Assembly: GCA_051871515.1 (NCBI GenBank)
Contig: JBJECY010000091.1
Span: 35,576-99,575, forward strand
Length of the DNA: 64,000 nt
Direction: 5' to 3'
From: SFTJ01 sp051871515
Lineage (GTDB): Bacteria; Bacteroidota; Bacteroidia; Bacteroidales; Muribaculaceae
Numbering within the stretch: position 1 is the stretch's first letter; every line of letters begins with the position of its first letter. Positions 33,353 to 42,118 of the stretch are shown here, piece by piece. The notes under the pieces are model-generated. The model ran no database searches, was not told the origin of the DNA, and worked only from the letters and a program-made list of their open reading frames with translations. A program made the translations under genes and the position numbers.

Positions 33353-35698
33353 ATGAGAATAAGAGGCATAAATATGCTGTGTGCAAAGATGCTATGGCTG
33401 GTGGCGGTGACGCTGCTTGCCACTGCTTGCAGCACCACCAAGCATGTGCCTGAGGGGCAATATCTGCTCGATGATGTGAAATTCCGCATCACCAACAATA
33501 AATACTCAGGCAGCCTCAAAAGCACCGAGCTATATAATTATCTGCGCCAAACCCCCAATCACAAGGTGCTTGGCGGAGTGAAATTTCAGTTGGGTATATA
33601 TAATATGAGTGGGCGTGACAGCAGCAACTGGTTCAATAAGTGGGTGCGTCGCGTGGGCAGTGCTCCGGTGATTTATGACCAGAGCCTCACCGATGCCAGC
33701 GTGAAGCAGCTGCAAACGGCGCTCATCAACAAAGGTTTCCTAAACTCGGTGGTTACTGCTGACACTATTGGCAACCGAGCCAAGAAAAAGATGAAGGTTA
33801 TATATAATGTGTCGTATGGCGAGCCCCATTACATCTCAAGCATCGCCTATAACATTCCCAACGACACGTTGCGCCAACTCATTCTTGCCGACTCGGCTCA
33901 GTTTCTCATAAAACGTAATTCGGTGTTTGACCGTAATGTACTCGACCAGGAGCGTCAAGCCATAAGCGAGCGCTTGCGCAGCAAGGGATATTTTGCTTTC
34001 AATAAGGAGTATATCACTTTCACTGCCGACACTGCCGCCGGTGAGAAAAACGTGAATCTCACTATGAATCTCATGCGCCCGTATGAAAACGATAAGATGC
34101 CTTACTACACATCGCATAAGCCCTTTTATGTGCGCAATGTGACGTTTGTCACCAATTATAACCCGGTGACTATGCACGATGCAAGCGACTATAAGGCGCC
34201 CGATGAGAGTGAGTATAACGGTTATCGCGTGCTCTACGGCGAGGATAAATATTTGCGGCGTTCGGTGCTCGACGAGTGCTGCTTCATTAAGCCCGGCAAA
34301 TGCTATAACTCAAACGATGTGAGCCGCACCTATGAGTCGTTTGGCCGCTTGGGCATTGTTAAGTTTGTGAACATTGAATTGCTGCCGGTGGGCGAGATTG
34401 ACGGCAAGATTTGGCTCGATGTGTATGTGCTGCTTTCTCGCAACAAGTCGCAAACGGCTTCGGTGTCGCTCGAGGGTACTAACTCAGAGGGTGACTTGGG
34501 ATTCGGTTTGGGATTGGGTTATCAGCATCGCAACCTGTTCAATGGCTCAGAAGTGCTCAATGCCAAGCTGAGGGCAAGTTACGAGAGCCTTTCGGGCGAC
34601 CTCAACGGCCTCATCAACGATAACTACTCGGAGTATATGGGCGAATTGAGCATTAAGTACCCCAAATTCAAGGCCCCGTTTCTTAAACGTAGCTTCAAAG
34701 AGAAAATCTTGGCATCAACCGAGTTCTCAACAAGCTTCAACTATCAGGAACGCCCCGAGTACACTCGCGTGATTGCCGGCGCAGGCTGGCGTTATATTTG
34801 GAGCGAGCGCGCCAACAAGACGCGTCACACCTTCAACCTCCTTGACCTCAACTATGTGAATCTGCCCAAGAGCAAAAGCAACTTCCTTGACAGCATCAGC
34901 AATCCAATATTGCGCTATTCCTATGAAGACCACTTCATCATGCGCATGGGTTACTCATTCTATCACAGCAACAAGACCGATGCCTCGCCCATGTCGCGTC
35001 GCTATCAGCCTGATGTGTACACCATAAGGGTGGCAGCCGAGACGGCTGGCAACTTGCTCTATGGCATCTCAAACATAATAGGTCAAAAGAAAGAAGACGA
35101 CTCGTATAAGGTGTTTGGCATCAATTATTCGCAATATTTCAAGGTTGATGCCGACTATTCATACACTCATAGCTTCAACCCGCGTAGCAGCTTGGCATTT
35201 CATGTGGGAGCCGGCGTGGCAGTGCCTTATGGCAACAGTTCGGTGCTGCCGTTTGAGAAACGCTTTTATGCCGGCGGCGCTAACAGCGTGCGCGGTTGGG
35301 GCGTGCGCACGTTGGGTCCGGGTAGCTACTATGCCACCAATTCGGTGAATAGCTTCATCTATCAGTGCGGCGATGTGCGCCTTGACTTGAATCTGGAGTA
35401 TCGTGCCAAATTGTTTTGGGTGATTGAAATGGGCGCGTTTGTTGATGCCGGTAACATCTGGACTATTAAGGAATATGAGGACCAGCCCGGCGGTGTTTTC
35501 CGGTTCAATAAGTTCTACGAGCAGATTGCTTTGAGCTACGGATTGGGCATACGCCTTGATTTCACTTACTTCTTGCTGCGCCTTGATTTTGGTATGAAAG
35601 CCCACAATCCGGCTTCGCATCAAGAGCACTGGCCGTTGTTGCATCCGCGTTGGGGTCGCGACTCAGCGGTGCATTTCTCGGTGGGTTATCCGTTCTGA
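33353..35698 (+). CDS. BamA/TamA-family outer-membrane protein, lipidated (TamL-like)
   Basis: A 781-residue Omp85-superfamily protein. The N-terminus is a lipoprotein signal (VTLLATACSTTKH, lipobox ending at Cys), followed by POTRA-like regions (about 30-370: for example LRQTPNHKVLGGVKF, YGEPHYISSIAYNIP and YESFGRLGIVKFVNIE) and a C-terminal 16-strand barrel domain. The barrel contains the Omp85 hallmark RFYAGGANSVRGWGVRTLGPG and ends in Phe. A lipid-anchored TamA-type protein is a Bacteroidetes feature and is proposed to work with TamB in outer-membrane assembly; tamB is not in this window. Confidence 0.9.
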   Translation: MRIRGINMLCAKMLWLVAVTLLATACSTTKHVPEGQYLLDDVKFRITNNKYSGSLKSTELYNYLRQTPNHKVLGGVKFQLGIYNMSGRDSSNWFNKWVRRVGSAPVIYDQSLTDASVKQLQTALINKGFLNSVVTADTIGNRAKKKMKVIYNVSYGEPHYISSIAYNIPNDTLRQLILADSAQFLIKRNSVFDRNVLDQERQAISERLRSKGYFAFNKEYITFTADTAAGEKNVNLTMNLMRPYENDKMPYYTSHKPFYVRNVTFVTNYNPVTMHDASDYKAPDESEYNGYRVLYGEDKYLRRSVLDECCFIKPGKCYNSNDVSRTYESFGRLGIVKFVNIELLPVGEIDGKIWLDVYVLLSRNKSQTASVSLEGTNSEGDLGFGLGLGYQHRNLFNGSEVLNAKLRASYESLSGDLNGLINDNYSEYMGELSIKYPKFKAPFLKRSFKEKILASTEFSTSFNYQERPEYTRVIAGAGWRYIWSERANKTRHTFNLLDLNYVNLPKSKSNFLDSISNPILRYSYEDHFIMRMGYSFYHSNKTDASPMSRRYQPDVYTIRVAAETAGNLLYGISNIIGQKKEDDSYKVFGINYSQYFKVDADYSYTHSFNPRSSLAFHVGAGVAVPYGNSSVLPFEKRFYAGGANSVRGWGVRTLGPGSYYATNSVNSFIYQCGDVRLDLNLEYRAKLFWVIEMGAFVDAGNIWTIKEYEDQPGGVFRFNKFYEQIALSYGLGIRLDFTYFLLRLDFGMKAHNPASHQEHWPLLHPRWGRDSAVHFSVGYPF

Positions 35699-35782
35699 TA
35701 ACTGACCCCCAGATTTTAATTAGTGGATAAACATTAAATAGAAAACAAAAACTCTGTTTTACTGAAGAAAGGGTAAATAAAG

Positions 35783-36442
35783 ATGAAGAAATTAGTGATA
35801 TTTGACCTCGACGGCACTTTGCTCAACACAATTGAAGATTTGGGCAATGCAGCCAATTATGCACTGGGCAAAAACGGTTATCCTACCCATAGCTTGGCAA
35901 GTTATCCGTTTTTTGTGGGCAATGGTGTGCGCAACCTCATACGCAAGGCGCTCAGCGACGACTCGCGCAACGATAGCGTGATTGACTCGTTGCTGAAAGA
36001 TTTTAAGGAATACTACAACGAACATAACACTGATTGCACTAAACCTTATGACGGCATTACTGAATTGCTGGTGAAGCTGCAAGATGCCGGGGTGAAGTTG
36101 GCAGTGGCGTCGAATAAATATCAGCTTGCCACCGATAAAATTGTGAGCCACTTCTTTGGCGACATTGAGTTTGCATCGGTGCACGGTCAGCGCGAAGGCG
36201 TGAACGTGAAGCCCGACCCCTCGGTGGTGTTTGCCATATTGGCTGAGACAAAAGTGCCAAAGGCCGAAGTGCTCTATGTGGGCGACTCGGGCGTTGACAT
36301 GGAGACGGCGCGCCGCGCATGCGTCGATTCGTGTGGCGTCACTTGGGGCTTCCGCAGCGAGAAAGAGCTAAACGAGTATCATGCCGATGTGATTGTTCAC
36401 AAAGCATCTGACATTCTTGACATTGTGATGGCTGAGCACTGA
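35783..36442 (+). CDS. gph: HAD-family phosphatase, phosphoglycolate phosphatase-like
   Basis: A 219-residue HAD subfamily IA hydrolase. The nucleophile motif is VIFDLDGTLLNT at residue 5, motif II Ser is in LAVASNKYQ, and motif III/IV is in VKPDPSVVF and YVGDSGVDMETA. The TWGFRS segment near residue 190 is characteristic of phosphoglycolate phosphatases and pyrophosphatase PpaX, and the substrate cannot be separated by sequence alone. It may follow the TamL gene in the same transcript, 84 bases downstream. Confidence 0.85.
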   Translation: MKKLVIFDLDGTLLNTIEDLGNAANYALGKNGYPTHSLASYPFFVGNGVRNLIRKALSDDSRNDSVIDSLLKDFKEYYNEHNTDCTKPYDGITELLVKLQDAGVKLAVASNKYQLATDKIVSHFFGDIEFASVHGQREGVNVKPDPSVVFAILAETKVPKAEVLYVGDSGVDMETARRACVDSCGVTWGFRSEKELNEYHADVIVHKASDILDIVMAEH

Positions 36443-36516
36443 TGCTCTGTTGTCACAGATGTGATGAGTTGAGTGTGAGTCGCCTTGATATGCGGCACAA
36501 TAGGGGGAGAGATGAG

Positions 36517-37239
36517 TTAAATGTTCACCTCGTTCGACAGCGTGATTGATGTCACCGACGGGTCGGCGTGTATGTTGTTGAACAAGGAGATGAAATCAGT
36601 CGTTGATTTGCAACGCACAATCACGTTGATGGTGGTGTTGCTGTTTTCGTAATCATATTTTAGGAACAAATCGCTGATGTGCACTTCAAATTGAGCAAAG
36701 GCTTGCTTGATAGCTGAAGTGTCGGTGGCTATCTTGTTGAGCTTTATGCGGATAATCTTTGACTCACCGGTGATGTTGGCGTAGTGCTCATAACGGTTCA
36801 TGATGGCAAGGATGAAGATGATGAGCAGGGTGGTGATGATTGAGATGATATACATGCCTGCGCCCACAGCAAGTCCAATCATGGCAGTAATCCAAATACC
36901 GGCTGCCGTGGTGAGCCCTCTCACCGAACCTTTCATCTGAATGATGGCACCGGCACCAAGAAAACCTATTCCTGATACCACCTGGGCAGCAATGCGCCCG
37001 GGGTCGCCGTTCTTCAGCCCAAGAAATTCCTGAGGTATGTAGATTGACACCAGCATGGCGAGCGTGGCTCCGGTTGAGATGAGTGAAAAGGTGCGCATGC
37101 CTGCCATTTGCCCCTTTTTCATGCGCTCAATGCCCACCACAGCTCCAAGCACCATGCTCAGCAGCAACCGCAGCGTGGCGTTTGCCCAGTTTACGTCTTG
37201 ATGTAGCGTGAGGTTAAATATGTCTTGAAAGATGCTCAT
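36517..37239 (-). CDS. MgtC/SapB family membrane protein
   Basis: A 240-residue protein with five hydrophobic segments in the N-terminal MgtC domain: LRLLLSMVLGAVVGIERM, the TFSLISTGATLAMLVS segment, GRIAAQVVSGIGFLGAGAIIQ and RGLTTAAGIWITAMIGLAVGAG are the family signatures. A C-terminal cytosolic ACT-like domain follows (about 155-240). The family is linked to magnesium or ATP homeostasis in some bacteria, but its role here is unknown. A minus-strand TAAATTTG box at 37280-37287, with TTG 20 bases upstream, is the likely promoter. Confidence 0.88.
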   Translation of the reverse strand: MSIFQDIFNLTLHQDVNWANATLRLLLSMVLGAVVGIERMKKGQMAGMRTFSLISTGATLAMLVSIYIPQEFLGLKNGDPGRIAAQVVSGIGFLGAGAIIQMKGSVRGLTTAAGIWITAMIGLAVGAGMYIISIITTLLIIFILAIMNRYEHYANITGESKIIRIKLNKIATDTSAIKQAFAQFEVHISDLFLKYDYENSNTTINVIVRCKSTTDFISLFNNIHADPSVTSITLSNEVNI

Positions 37240-37383
37240 AGTTTTGTCTTGTAATTTGGTTAGTGGAAGTGTTGTTTTGCAAATTTAGCTTATTGTATTG
37301 AGTTAGGCAAGCACATGTTGACGTGTTTTGTAATAATTTGCGCAAAAAAGTTAGTGTTTGTTAAACGAATAATCATGCCTGTG

Positions 37384-37415
37384 TTTGTTACAGCACGGAA
37401 AAAATGCTAACTTTG
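37384..37415 (+). promoter_or_regulatory. Promoter of the AspT-like transporter gene
   Basis: TTTG at 37384-37387 and TAACTTTG at 37408-37415 are 20 bases apart. Transcription would start near 37422, about 90 bases before the chosen start codon at 37512. Confidence 0.65.
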
Positions 37416-37511
37416 TGGGTGTGTTAATGGCACGGCGCATTGTTTTGCAGTTTGTTGCCGTGGAATAGAGCATACAAAACAATAATAACATATAAAAACT
37501 TAGTTATCAAT

Positions 37512-39188
37512 ATGGATTGGATAGTAGATTTGTTTACCGGAGGTTCGGTGGCCCATTCTATTTTGGTATACTCGCTTGTGATAGCGTTGGGTGTGGTACT
37601 TGGCAAGGTGAAGTTCTTTGGAATTTCGCTGGGCACCACATTTGTGCTGTTTGTGGGTATCTTGATGGGGCATTTAGGCTTGACGGTTGATTCAGGAGTG
37701 CTTCATTTCATCAGAGAGTTTGGCCTGATATTGTTTATCTTTTCTATTGGTATGCAAGTCGGTCCGGGTTTCTTCTCGTCGTTTAAGAAGGGAGGATTGG
37801 TTCTCAACGGGCTTGCTATGCTGCTCATAGGGCTGAACATTGTGGTGGCATTGGTGATTTATTACGGAGTGGGCAATGTGCGTCTCACCGACCTTGTTGG
37901 TATCCTCTCGGGTGCTGTGACCAATACTCCGGGACTTGGTGCCGCACAGCAGACGTTGCTCGAGACTAAGGGCGCTGCAGCCGCATCGCTCAACGAGGCT
38001 ATGTCAATGGGCTATGCAGCCGCTTATCCTCTTGGCGTTGTGGGTATCATTTTGTCAATGATTCTTGTGAAGTTGTTCTTCCGCATCAAGATTGAGGATG
38101 AGAGCCGTCAGATTGAGGAAGACAGCGAAGACAGCTATTTGAAGCCATATTGCGTGACTTATGAAGTGACTAACGAGCTGATTGCCGGCAGCACCGTTAT
38201 GCGTCTGAGCCAGATGATTGACCGCAACTTTGTGATTTCTCGCATACAGCGTCAAGATGGCTCGTTTGTGTTGCCAAAATCAAGCACACTGATTGAGTTG
38301 CATGATAAACTGCTCATTGTGATGTCGCAACAAGATGAGGGCGCGTTCTCAATGTTTGTTGGTCCTAAGGTGGAGATGGAGTGGCAAGACGACCCTCGCG
38401 AAGTGGTTTCGCGCCGCATCGTGGTCACCAACAGCCAATATGTGGGCCGCAAGATTGGTACATTGCGCTTGCGCATGGGTTATCGCCTGAATGCAACACG
38501 CGTTAACCGTGCCGGCGTTGACCTCTTGGCTCGTCCTAACTTGGCATTGCAAATTGGCGACCGCATCACAGTGGTGGGCGGTTTGGACGATATCAACCGT
38601 TTGGCTTCTAAGATGGGTAACTCATTGCGTCGCCTTAACGAACCAAACATGTTCACCATGTTCTTGGGTATATTCTTGGGTATAGTGCTTGGCTCTATTC
38701 CATTCTTGTTGCCGGGCATGACGGTGCCAATGAAACTCGGTTTGGCAGGTGGCCCGCTTATTGTTGCCATTTTGGTGAGCCGCTTTGGCTATAAGATGAA
38801 GCTTGTGACTTACACCACCAGTGCTGCTAACCTGTTGCTGCGCGAGATTGGTATATGCTTGTTCCTTGCTTCTGTGGGTATTGCTGCCGGTAAGGACTTT
38901 GCTGCCACGGTGTTTAACGTGCAAGGTGCCACTTGGGTGCTCTATGGTTTCCTCATTACCATCATTCCGCTTATGGTTGTGGGCACTTTGGCTCGCTTGC
39001 GTCATAAACTCAACTATTGCACCATCATTGGTTTGCTTTCAGGCGCCACTACCGACCCACCGGCATTGGCCTATGCCAACAAGGTTGCCAACAACGATGC
39101 TCCTGCTGTAGCTTACTCTACGGTGTATCCGTTGACAATGTTCTTGCGAGTAATCACCGCCCAGTTGCTGGTGCTCTTGCTTGCATAA
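37512..39188 (+). CDS. AspT/YidE-type transporter with two TrkA-C domains
   Basis: A 558-residue membrane protein of the aspartate:alanine exchanger family, which includes YidE and YbjL. The layout is two five-helix AspT/YidE duplication domains (about 1-170 and 385-558) flanking a cytosolic pair of TrkA-C (RCK_C) domains (about 200-360, with LIELHDKLLIVM and LALQIGDRITVVGG). The family repeat appears twice as LLSGAVTNTPGLGAAQ-like (first half) and LLSGATTDPPALAYA (second half). The solute is unknown. ATG 37512 is chosen from the start of the hydrophobic domain and the upstream promoter. A strong hairpin follows at 39232. Confidence 0.9.
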   Translation: MDWIVDLFTGGSVAHSILVYSLVIALGVVLGKVKFFGISLGTTFVLFVGILMGHLGLTVDSGVLHFIREFGLILFIFSIGMQVGPGFFSSFKKGGLVLNGLAMLLIGLNIVVALVIYYGVGNVRLTDLVGILSGAVTNTPGLGAAQQTLLETKGAAAASLNEAMSMGYAAAYPLGVVGIILSMILVKLFFRIKIEDESRQIEEDSEDSYLKPYCVTYEVTNELIAGSTVMRLSQMIDRNFVISRIQRQDGSFVLPKSSTLIELHDKLLIVMSQQDEGAFSMFVGPKVEMEWQDDPREVVSRRIVVTNSQYVGRKIGTLRLRMGYRLNATRVNRAGVDLLARPNLALQIGDRITVVGGLDDINRLASKMGNSLRRLNEPNMFTMFLGIFLGIVLGSIPFLLPGMTVPMKLGLAGGPLIVAILVSRFGYKMKLVTYTTSAANLLLREIGICLFLASVGIAAGKDFAATVFNVQGATWVLYGFLITIIPLMVVGTLARLRHKLNYCTIIGLLSGATTDPPALAYANKVANNDAPAVAYSTVYPLTMFLRVITAQLLVLLLA

Positions 39189-39231
39189 GGAGAAACGCTT
39201 AGAGAGATAATGAATTAAATAATTATTGATG

Positions 39232-39288
39232 GCAACGATGCAGCACCTGCTTGCAATAGCGATTGGGCTTGCATCGTTGCTTGTTTTA
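39232..39288 (+). terminator. Terminator after the AspT-like gene
   Basis: GCAACGATGCA (39232-39242) and TGCATCGTTGC (39270-39280) form a perfect eleven-base stem around a 27-base loop, followed by TTGTTTTAT. It ends about 20 bases before the next gene, which must have its own promoter or be read through. Confidence 0.7.
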
Positions 39289-39307
39289 TAACTGTTTTCA
39301 AAAATTA

Positions 39308-41161
39308 ATGTTGATGAAGAAAACATTGGCGATATTGGCATTGGCTATTGCTGCTAATGCCTATGCTCAGGTGAACGAGCGAGTTGAGGTGCTCAACAAA
39401 AAACTCAATACGGTTGAGGTGCAAGCCATGGGCAGCTATGGACCGCTCATAGGCATCACGCCCACAGCCAGCCGCAATGGAGCTGTGGTGAGCCAGTATG
39501 TTGAGGCTGTGACGCGAGCCGGGGGAGTGCCAGTGGTGCTTGCCGTTGACACTACGGCGCAGTATCTGCATAGTGTGGTGAGCCGCCTCGACGGCGTGTT
39601 GCTCACCGGCGGCGAGGATGTGGCACCAAGTTATTATGGCGAGGACCCTCATGAGGCTCTTGGTGCGGTTGACACCATTCGCGATGTGCTTGAACTGAGT
39701 GTTGCTCGCTTGGCAGCTAACAGAAATGTGCCGGTGTTTGGTGTTTGCCGTGGCGTGCAGTTGCTGAATGTGGCATTTGGCGGCTCACTTTATCAGGACT
39801 TGCCTTCGCAGCTTGGCGGTGAGGTGATTCATCACAGAGTGTCGAGCGGCGAGCGCTCGGTGCACGGCGTGAACATTGCGCGTGGTTCAAAGTTGCACAT
39901 GCTGCTTGGCATTGACTCAATGACTGTAAACAGCTCGCACCATCAGGCGGTGAAAGAGGTTGCCAAAGGTGCTTGTGTGGATGCCGTGAGCAGTGACGGG
40001 GTGATTGAGGCCATTGACTTCTATCCCTTGAAACGCATAATGGGCGTGCAATGGCACCCCGAAGGCTTTAATGGCAAAAATGAATATATGAACAAGCTGC
40101 TGAACTTCTTTATCGGTGAAGCCCGCCTTTATAAACGTGCGCGTGAGTTGCATGCACAGATGCTCACTGTTGACACTCACACCGATGCTCCGCTCGACTT
40201 TGAGGACGGTGTGAATCTGGGCGAACGTTGCAGCAATAGGGTGAACGTGCCTAAGATGCAGGAGGGTATGCTCGACTCGCAGTTCTTGGCGGCTTATGTG
40301 GGCTCGGATATGAAAGTCACAGAGGGAGCGAGCACTCGGCGTGTGGCCCGCAAACTGTGCTCTGAAACATATAACCTGTGTCATGAGCGAGTGATGCATC
40401 TCATTGACCTCACTTACGAACAGGTGCAACGGTATTCGCATTTGTGCGGCATTGCCACCAGCTACGAACAGGCGCTTCAACTCAAGGCTCAAGGCAAAAA
40501 GGCATTTTTCCTTGGCGTGGAAAATGGCATAGGGATTGGCGAAGACCTCAGCCGCCTGCATCAGCTGAAAGAGCGCGGCGTGAAGTATGTGACGCTGTGC
40601 CACACGTGGGATAATCAGATTTGCAATTCTTCAACTCACACCGCCAGTGCCAAGAAAGGCCTAACCAAGTTTGGTCGCAAACTTGTGCGCGAGATGAACC
40701 GAGTGGGTATGATAATTGACTTGTCGCATGCCGGTGAAGGTACGTTCTATGATGTGATAAAGCTTTCAACCAAACCGGTGTTGTGTTCTCACTCGGGTGC
40801 ACGAGCCTTGTGCGACAACGACCGTAACCTCACCGACAATCAGCTGCGCGCATTGGCGCAAAACGGCGGCGTGATACAAACAGTGGCTTATGACGGCTTT
40901 TTGCGTAGCGATGGCAATGCCACAATCAGTGATTTTGTGGCTCACATCAATCACTTAGTGAGTGTGGCAGGCATTGACCATGTGGGCATTGGCACCGACT
41001 TTGACGGAGGTGGCGGTGTGCCGGGTCTAAATTCTGATAGCGATATGGTGAATATTACCATGGCTTTGCTCGAACAGGGCTATAGCGAGAGTGACATTGC
41101 CAAAATATGGGGCGGCAACTTTTTCCGCTTGATGCGTGAGGTTGAAGATGTGAAACCGTGA
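39308..41161 (+). CDS. Secreted fusion: class I glutamine-amidotransferase-like hydrolase plus M19 dipeptidase
   Basis: About 617 residues with an N-terminal signal peptide (KKTLAILALAIAANAYAQ). The first half (about 25-275) is a peptidase C26/PuuD-like gamma-glutamyl hydrolase: nucleophile Cys in VFGVCRGVQLL and His/Glu in GVQWHPEGF. The second half (about 285-617) is a membrane-dipeptidase (M19) TIM barrel: metal residues in TVDTHTDAPLDF, Glu in FLGVENGIGIGED, His in IDLSHAGEGTF and CSHSGARALCDNDRNL, and Asp in GIGTDFDGGGG. Both active sites look intact. The pairing suggests stepwise breakdown of gamma-glutamyl and dipeptide bonds in the periplasm, for example of peptidoglycan fragments or glutathione-like peptides; this is inference. 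Confidence 0.88.
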   Translation: MLMKKTLAILALAIAANAYAQVNERVEVLNKKLNTVEVQAMGSYGPLIGITPTASRNGAVVSQYVEAVTRAGGVPVVLAVDTTAQYLHSVVSRLDGVLLTGGEDVAPSYYGEDPHEALGAVDTIRDVLELSVARLAANRNVPVFGVCRGVQLLNVAFGGSLYQDLPSQLGGEVIHHRVSSGERSVHGVNIARGSKLHMLLGIDSMTVNSSHHQAVKEVAKGACVDAVSSDGVIEAIDFYPLKRIMGVQWHPEGFNGKNEYMNKLLNFFIGEARLYKRARELHAQMLTVDTHTDAPLDFEDGVNLGERCSNRVNVPKMQEGMLDSQFLAAYVGSDMKVTEGASTRRVARKLCSETYNLCHERVMHLIDLTYEQVQRYSHLCGIATSYEQALQLKAQGKKAFFLGVENGIGIGEDLSRLHQLKERGVKYVTLCHTWDNQICNSSTHTASAKKGLTKFGRKLVREMNRVGMIIDLSHAGEGTFYDVIKLSTKPVLCSHSGARALCDNDRNLTDNQLRALAQNGGVIQTVAYDGFLRSDGNATISDFVAHINHLVSVAGIDHVGIGTDFDGGGGVPGLNSDSDMVNITMALLEQGYSESDIAKIWGGNFFRLMREVEDVKP

Positions 41162-41185
41162 AAGCGGCGCCTGCGAGCCGAGGGC

Positions 41186-41863
41186 TCAGAATAAGCTCTT
41201 GAGCAGGAAAAATAATACAGGAACAATTAAGGACGGCAGCATGTTGAGTGTTTTGCAGTCCTTAATTTTTAGCAGGTTAAGTCCGGCTGCAAAAATCAGC
41301 AATCCGCCCACAATCGACAGCTCAGCCACCAAATCGTTGCTGATTGCCGACGAAGATAGACGAGCAATGAGATAGAACATGCCTTGCCAGCAGAAGAGCA
41401 CTGGGGCAGCCCAAATCATGCCAATGCCGTAAGTGGCAGCCAGCACCGCCGAAGTAACGAGGTCGAGTGTGGCATTGGTGTAGAGGAAAGTGTTGTCGCC
41501 TTGCAAGGCGCTTATCACCGGTCCAAGCATTGACAGCGCGCCAATGCAGTAGAGCAGAATACCGGTGGCAAGTCCTTCGCCCAAATTGCCGTATGAGTGA
41601 CGTTCAACCAGTTTGTTGAACCATTGGTCGATGTTGAGCATATATCCCACAAGCGAGCCAAGCGCAATGCTCACGATGAAAAGCACGGGATATTGGCTTT
41701 GTGGCATATAGGTAATGAATGCTCTCAACCCAATGGCAACCGCCACCAGACCCATGGCGTTGAAGAGAGCAACTTGATACTTTGGCTTGATGCCGCGTTT
41801 CAGTAAGGCTCCGATGATTGAGCCTACCACTATGGTGCATGTGTTAACTATTGTTCCTATCAT
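41186..41863 (-). CDS. DUF554 family membrane protein
   Basis: A 225-residue polytopic protein with six to seven hydrophobic segments. The DUF554 signature is at the N-terminus (GTIVNTCTIVVGSIIGALLKRG), with the central FNAMGLVAVAIGLRAF and YCIGALSMLGPV segments, and YGIGMIWAAPVLFCWQG later. The family (YdfK/YqgA-like) has no known function. No partner gene is apparent; it is convergent with the preceding fusion gene and separated from the RNase G gene by a terminator. Confidence 0.88.
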   Translation of the reverse strand: MIGTIVNTCTIVVGSIIGALLKRGIKPKYQVALFNAMGLVAVAIGLRAFITYMPQSQYPVLFIVSIALGSLVGYMLNIDQWFNKLVERHSYGNLGEGLATGILLYCIGALSMLGPVISALQGDNTFLYTNATLDLVTSAVLAATYGIGMIWAAPVLFCWQGMFYLIARLSSSAISNDLVAELSIVGGLLIFAAGLNLLKIKDCKTLNMLPSLIVPVLFFLLKSLF

Positions 41864-41929
41864 AATGCGGCAAAGTTAATCAATTATTTGGCGGTGTGCA
41901 AATGCTTTATGACGCAATTTTTTATTGTC

Positions 41930-41975
41930 AAAAACAAAGAAAGCAGTTGGCATTGTGCTTGCCCACTGCTTTCTT
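41930..41975 (-). terminator. Terminator after the RNase G gene
   Basis: AAGAAAGCAGT (41937-41947) and ACTGCTTTCTT (41965-41975) form a perfect eleven-base stem, extended by GGC/GCC across a mismatch. On the minus strand it is followed by TGTTTTTG. It lies about 144 bases past the RNase G stop codon. Confidence 0.7.
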
Positions 41976-42118
41976 GAACGTTGATGATGCTTTCTTATCA
42001 TCGTAGGGTGCGATGTTATGTGAGTGGCCCCCAGGTTGTGGTTTTTCAAAAATCTTGTTGTGAGTGTTGCTGCGTTGCGCTTTGCAAACCATTGAGCTCA
42101 TGCGCCTCGCAAAGCCAC

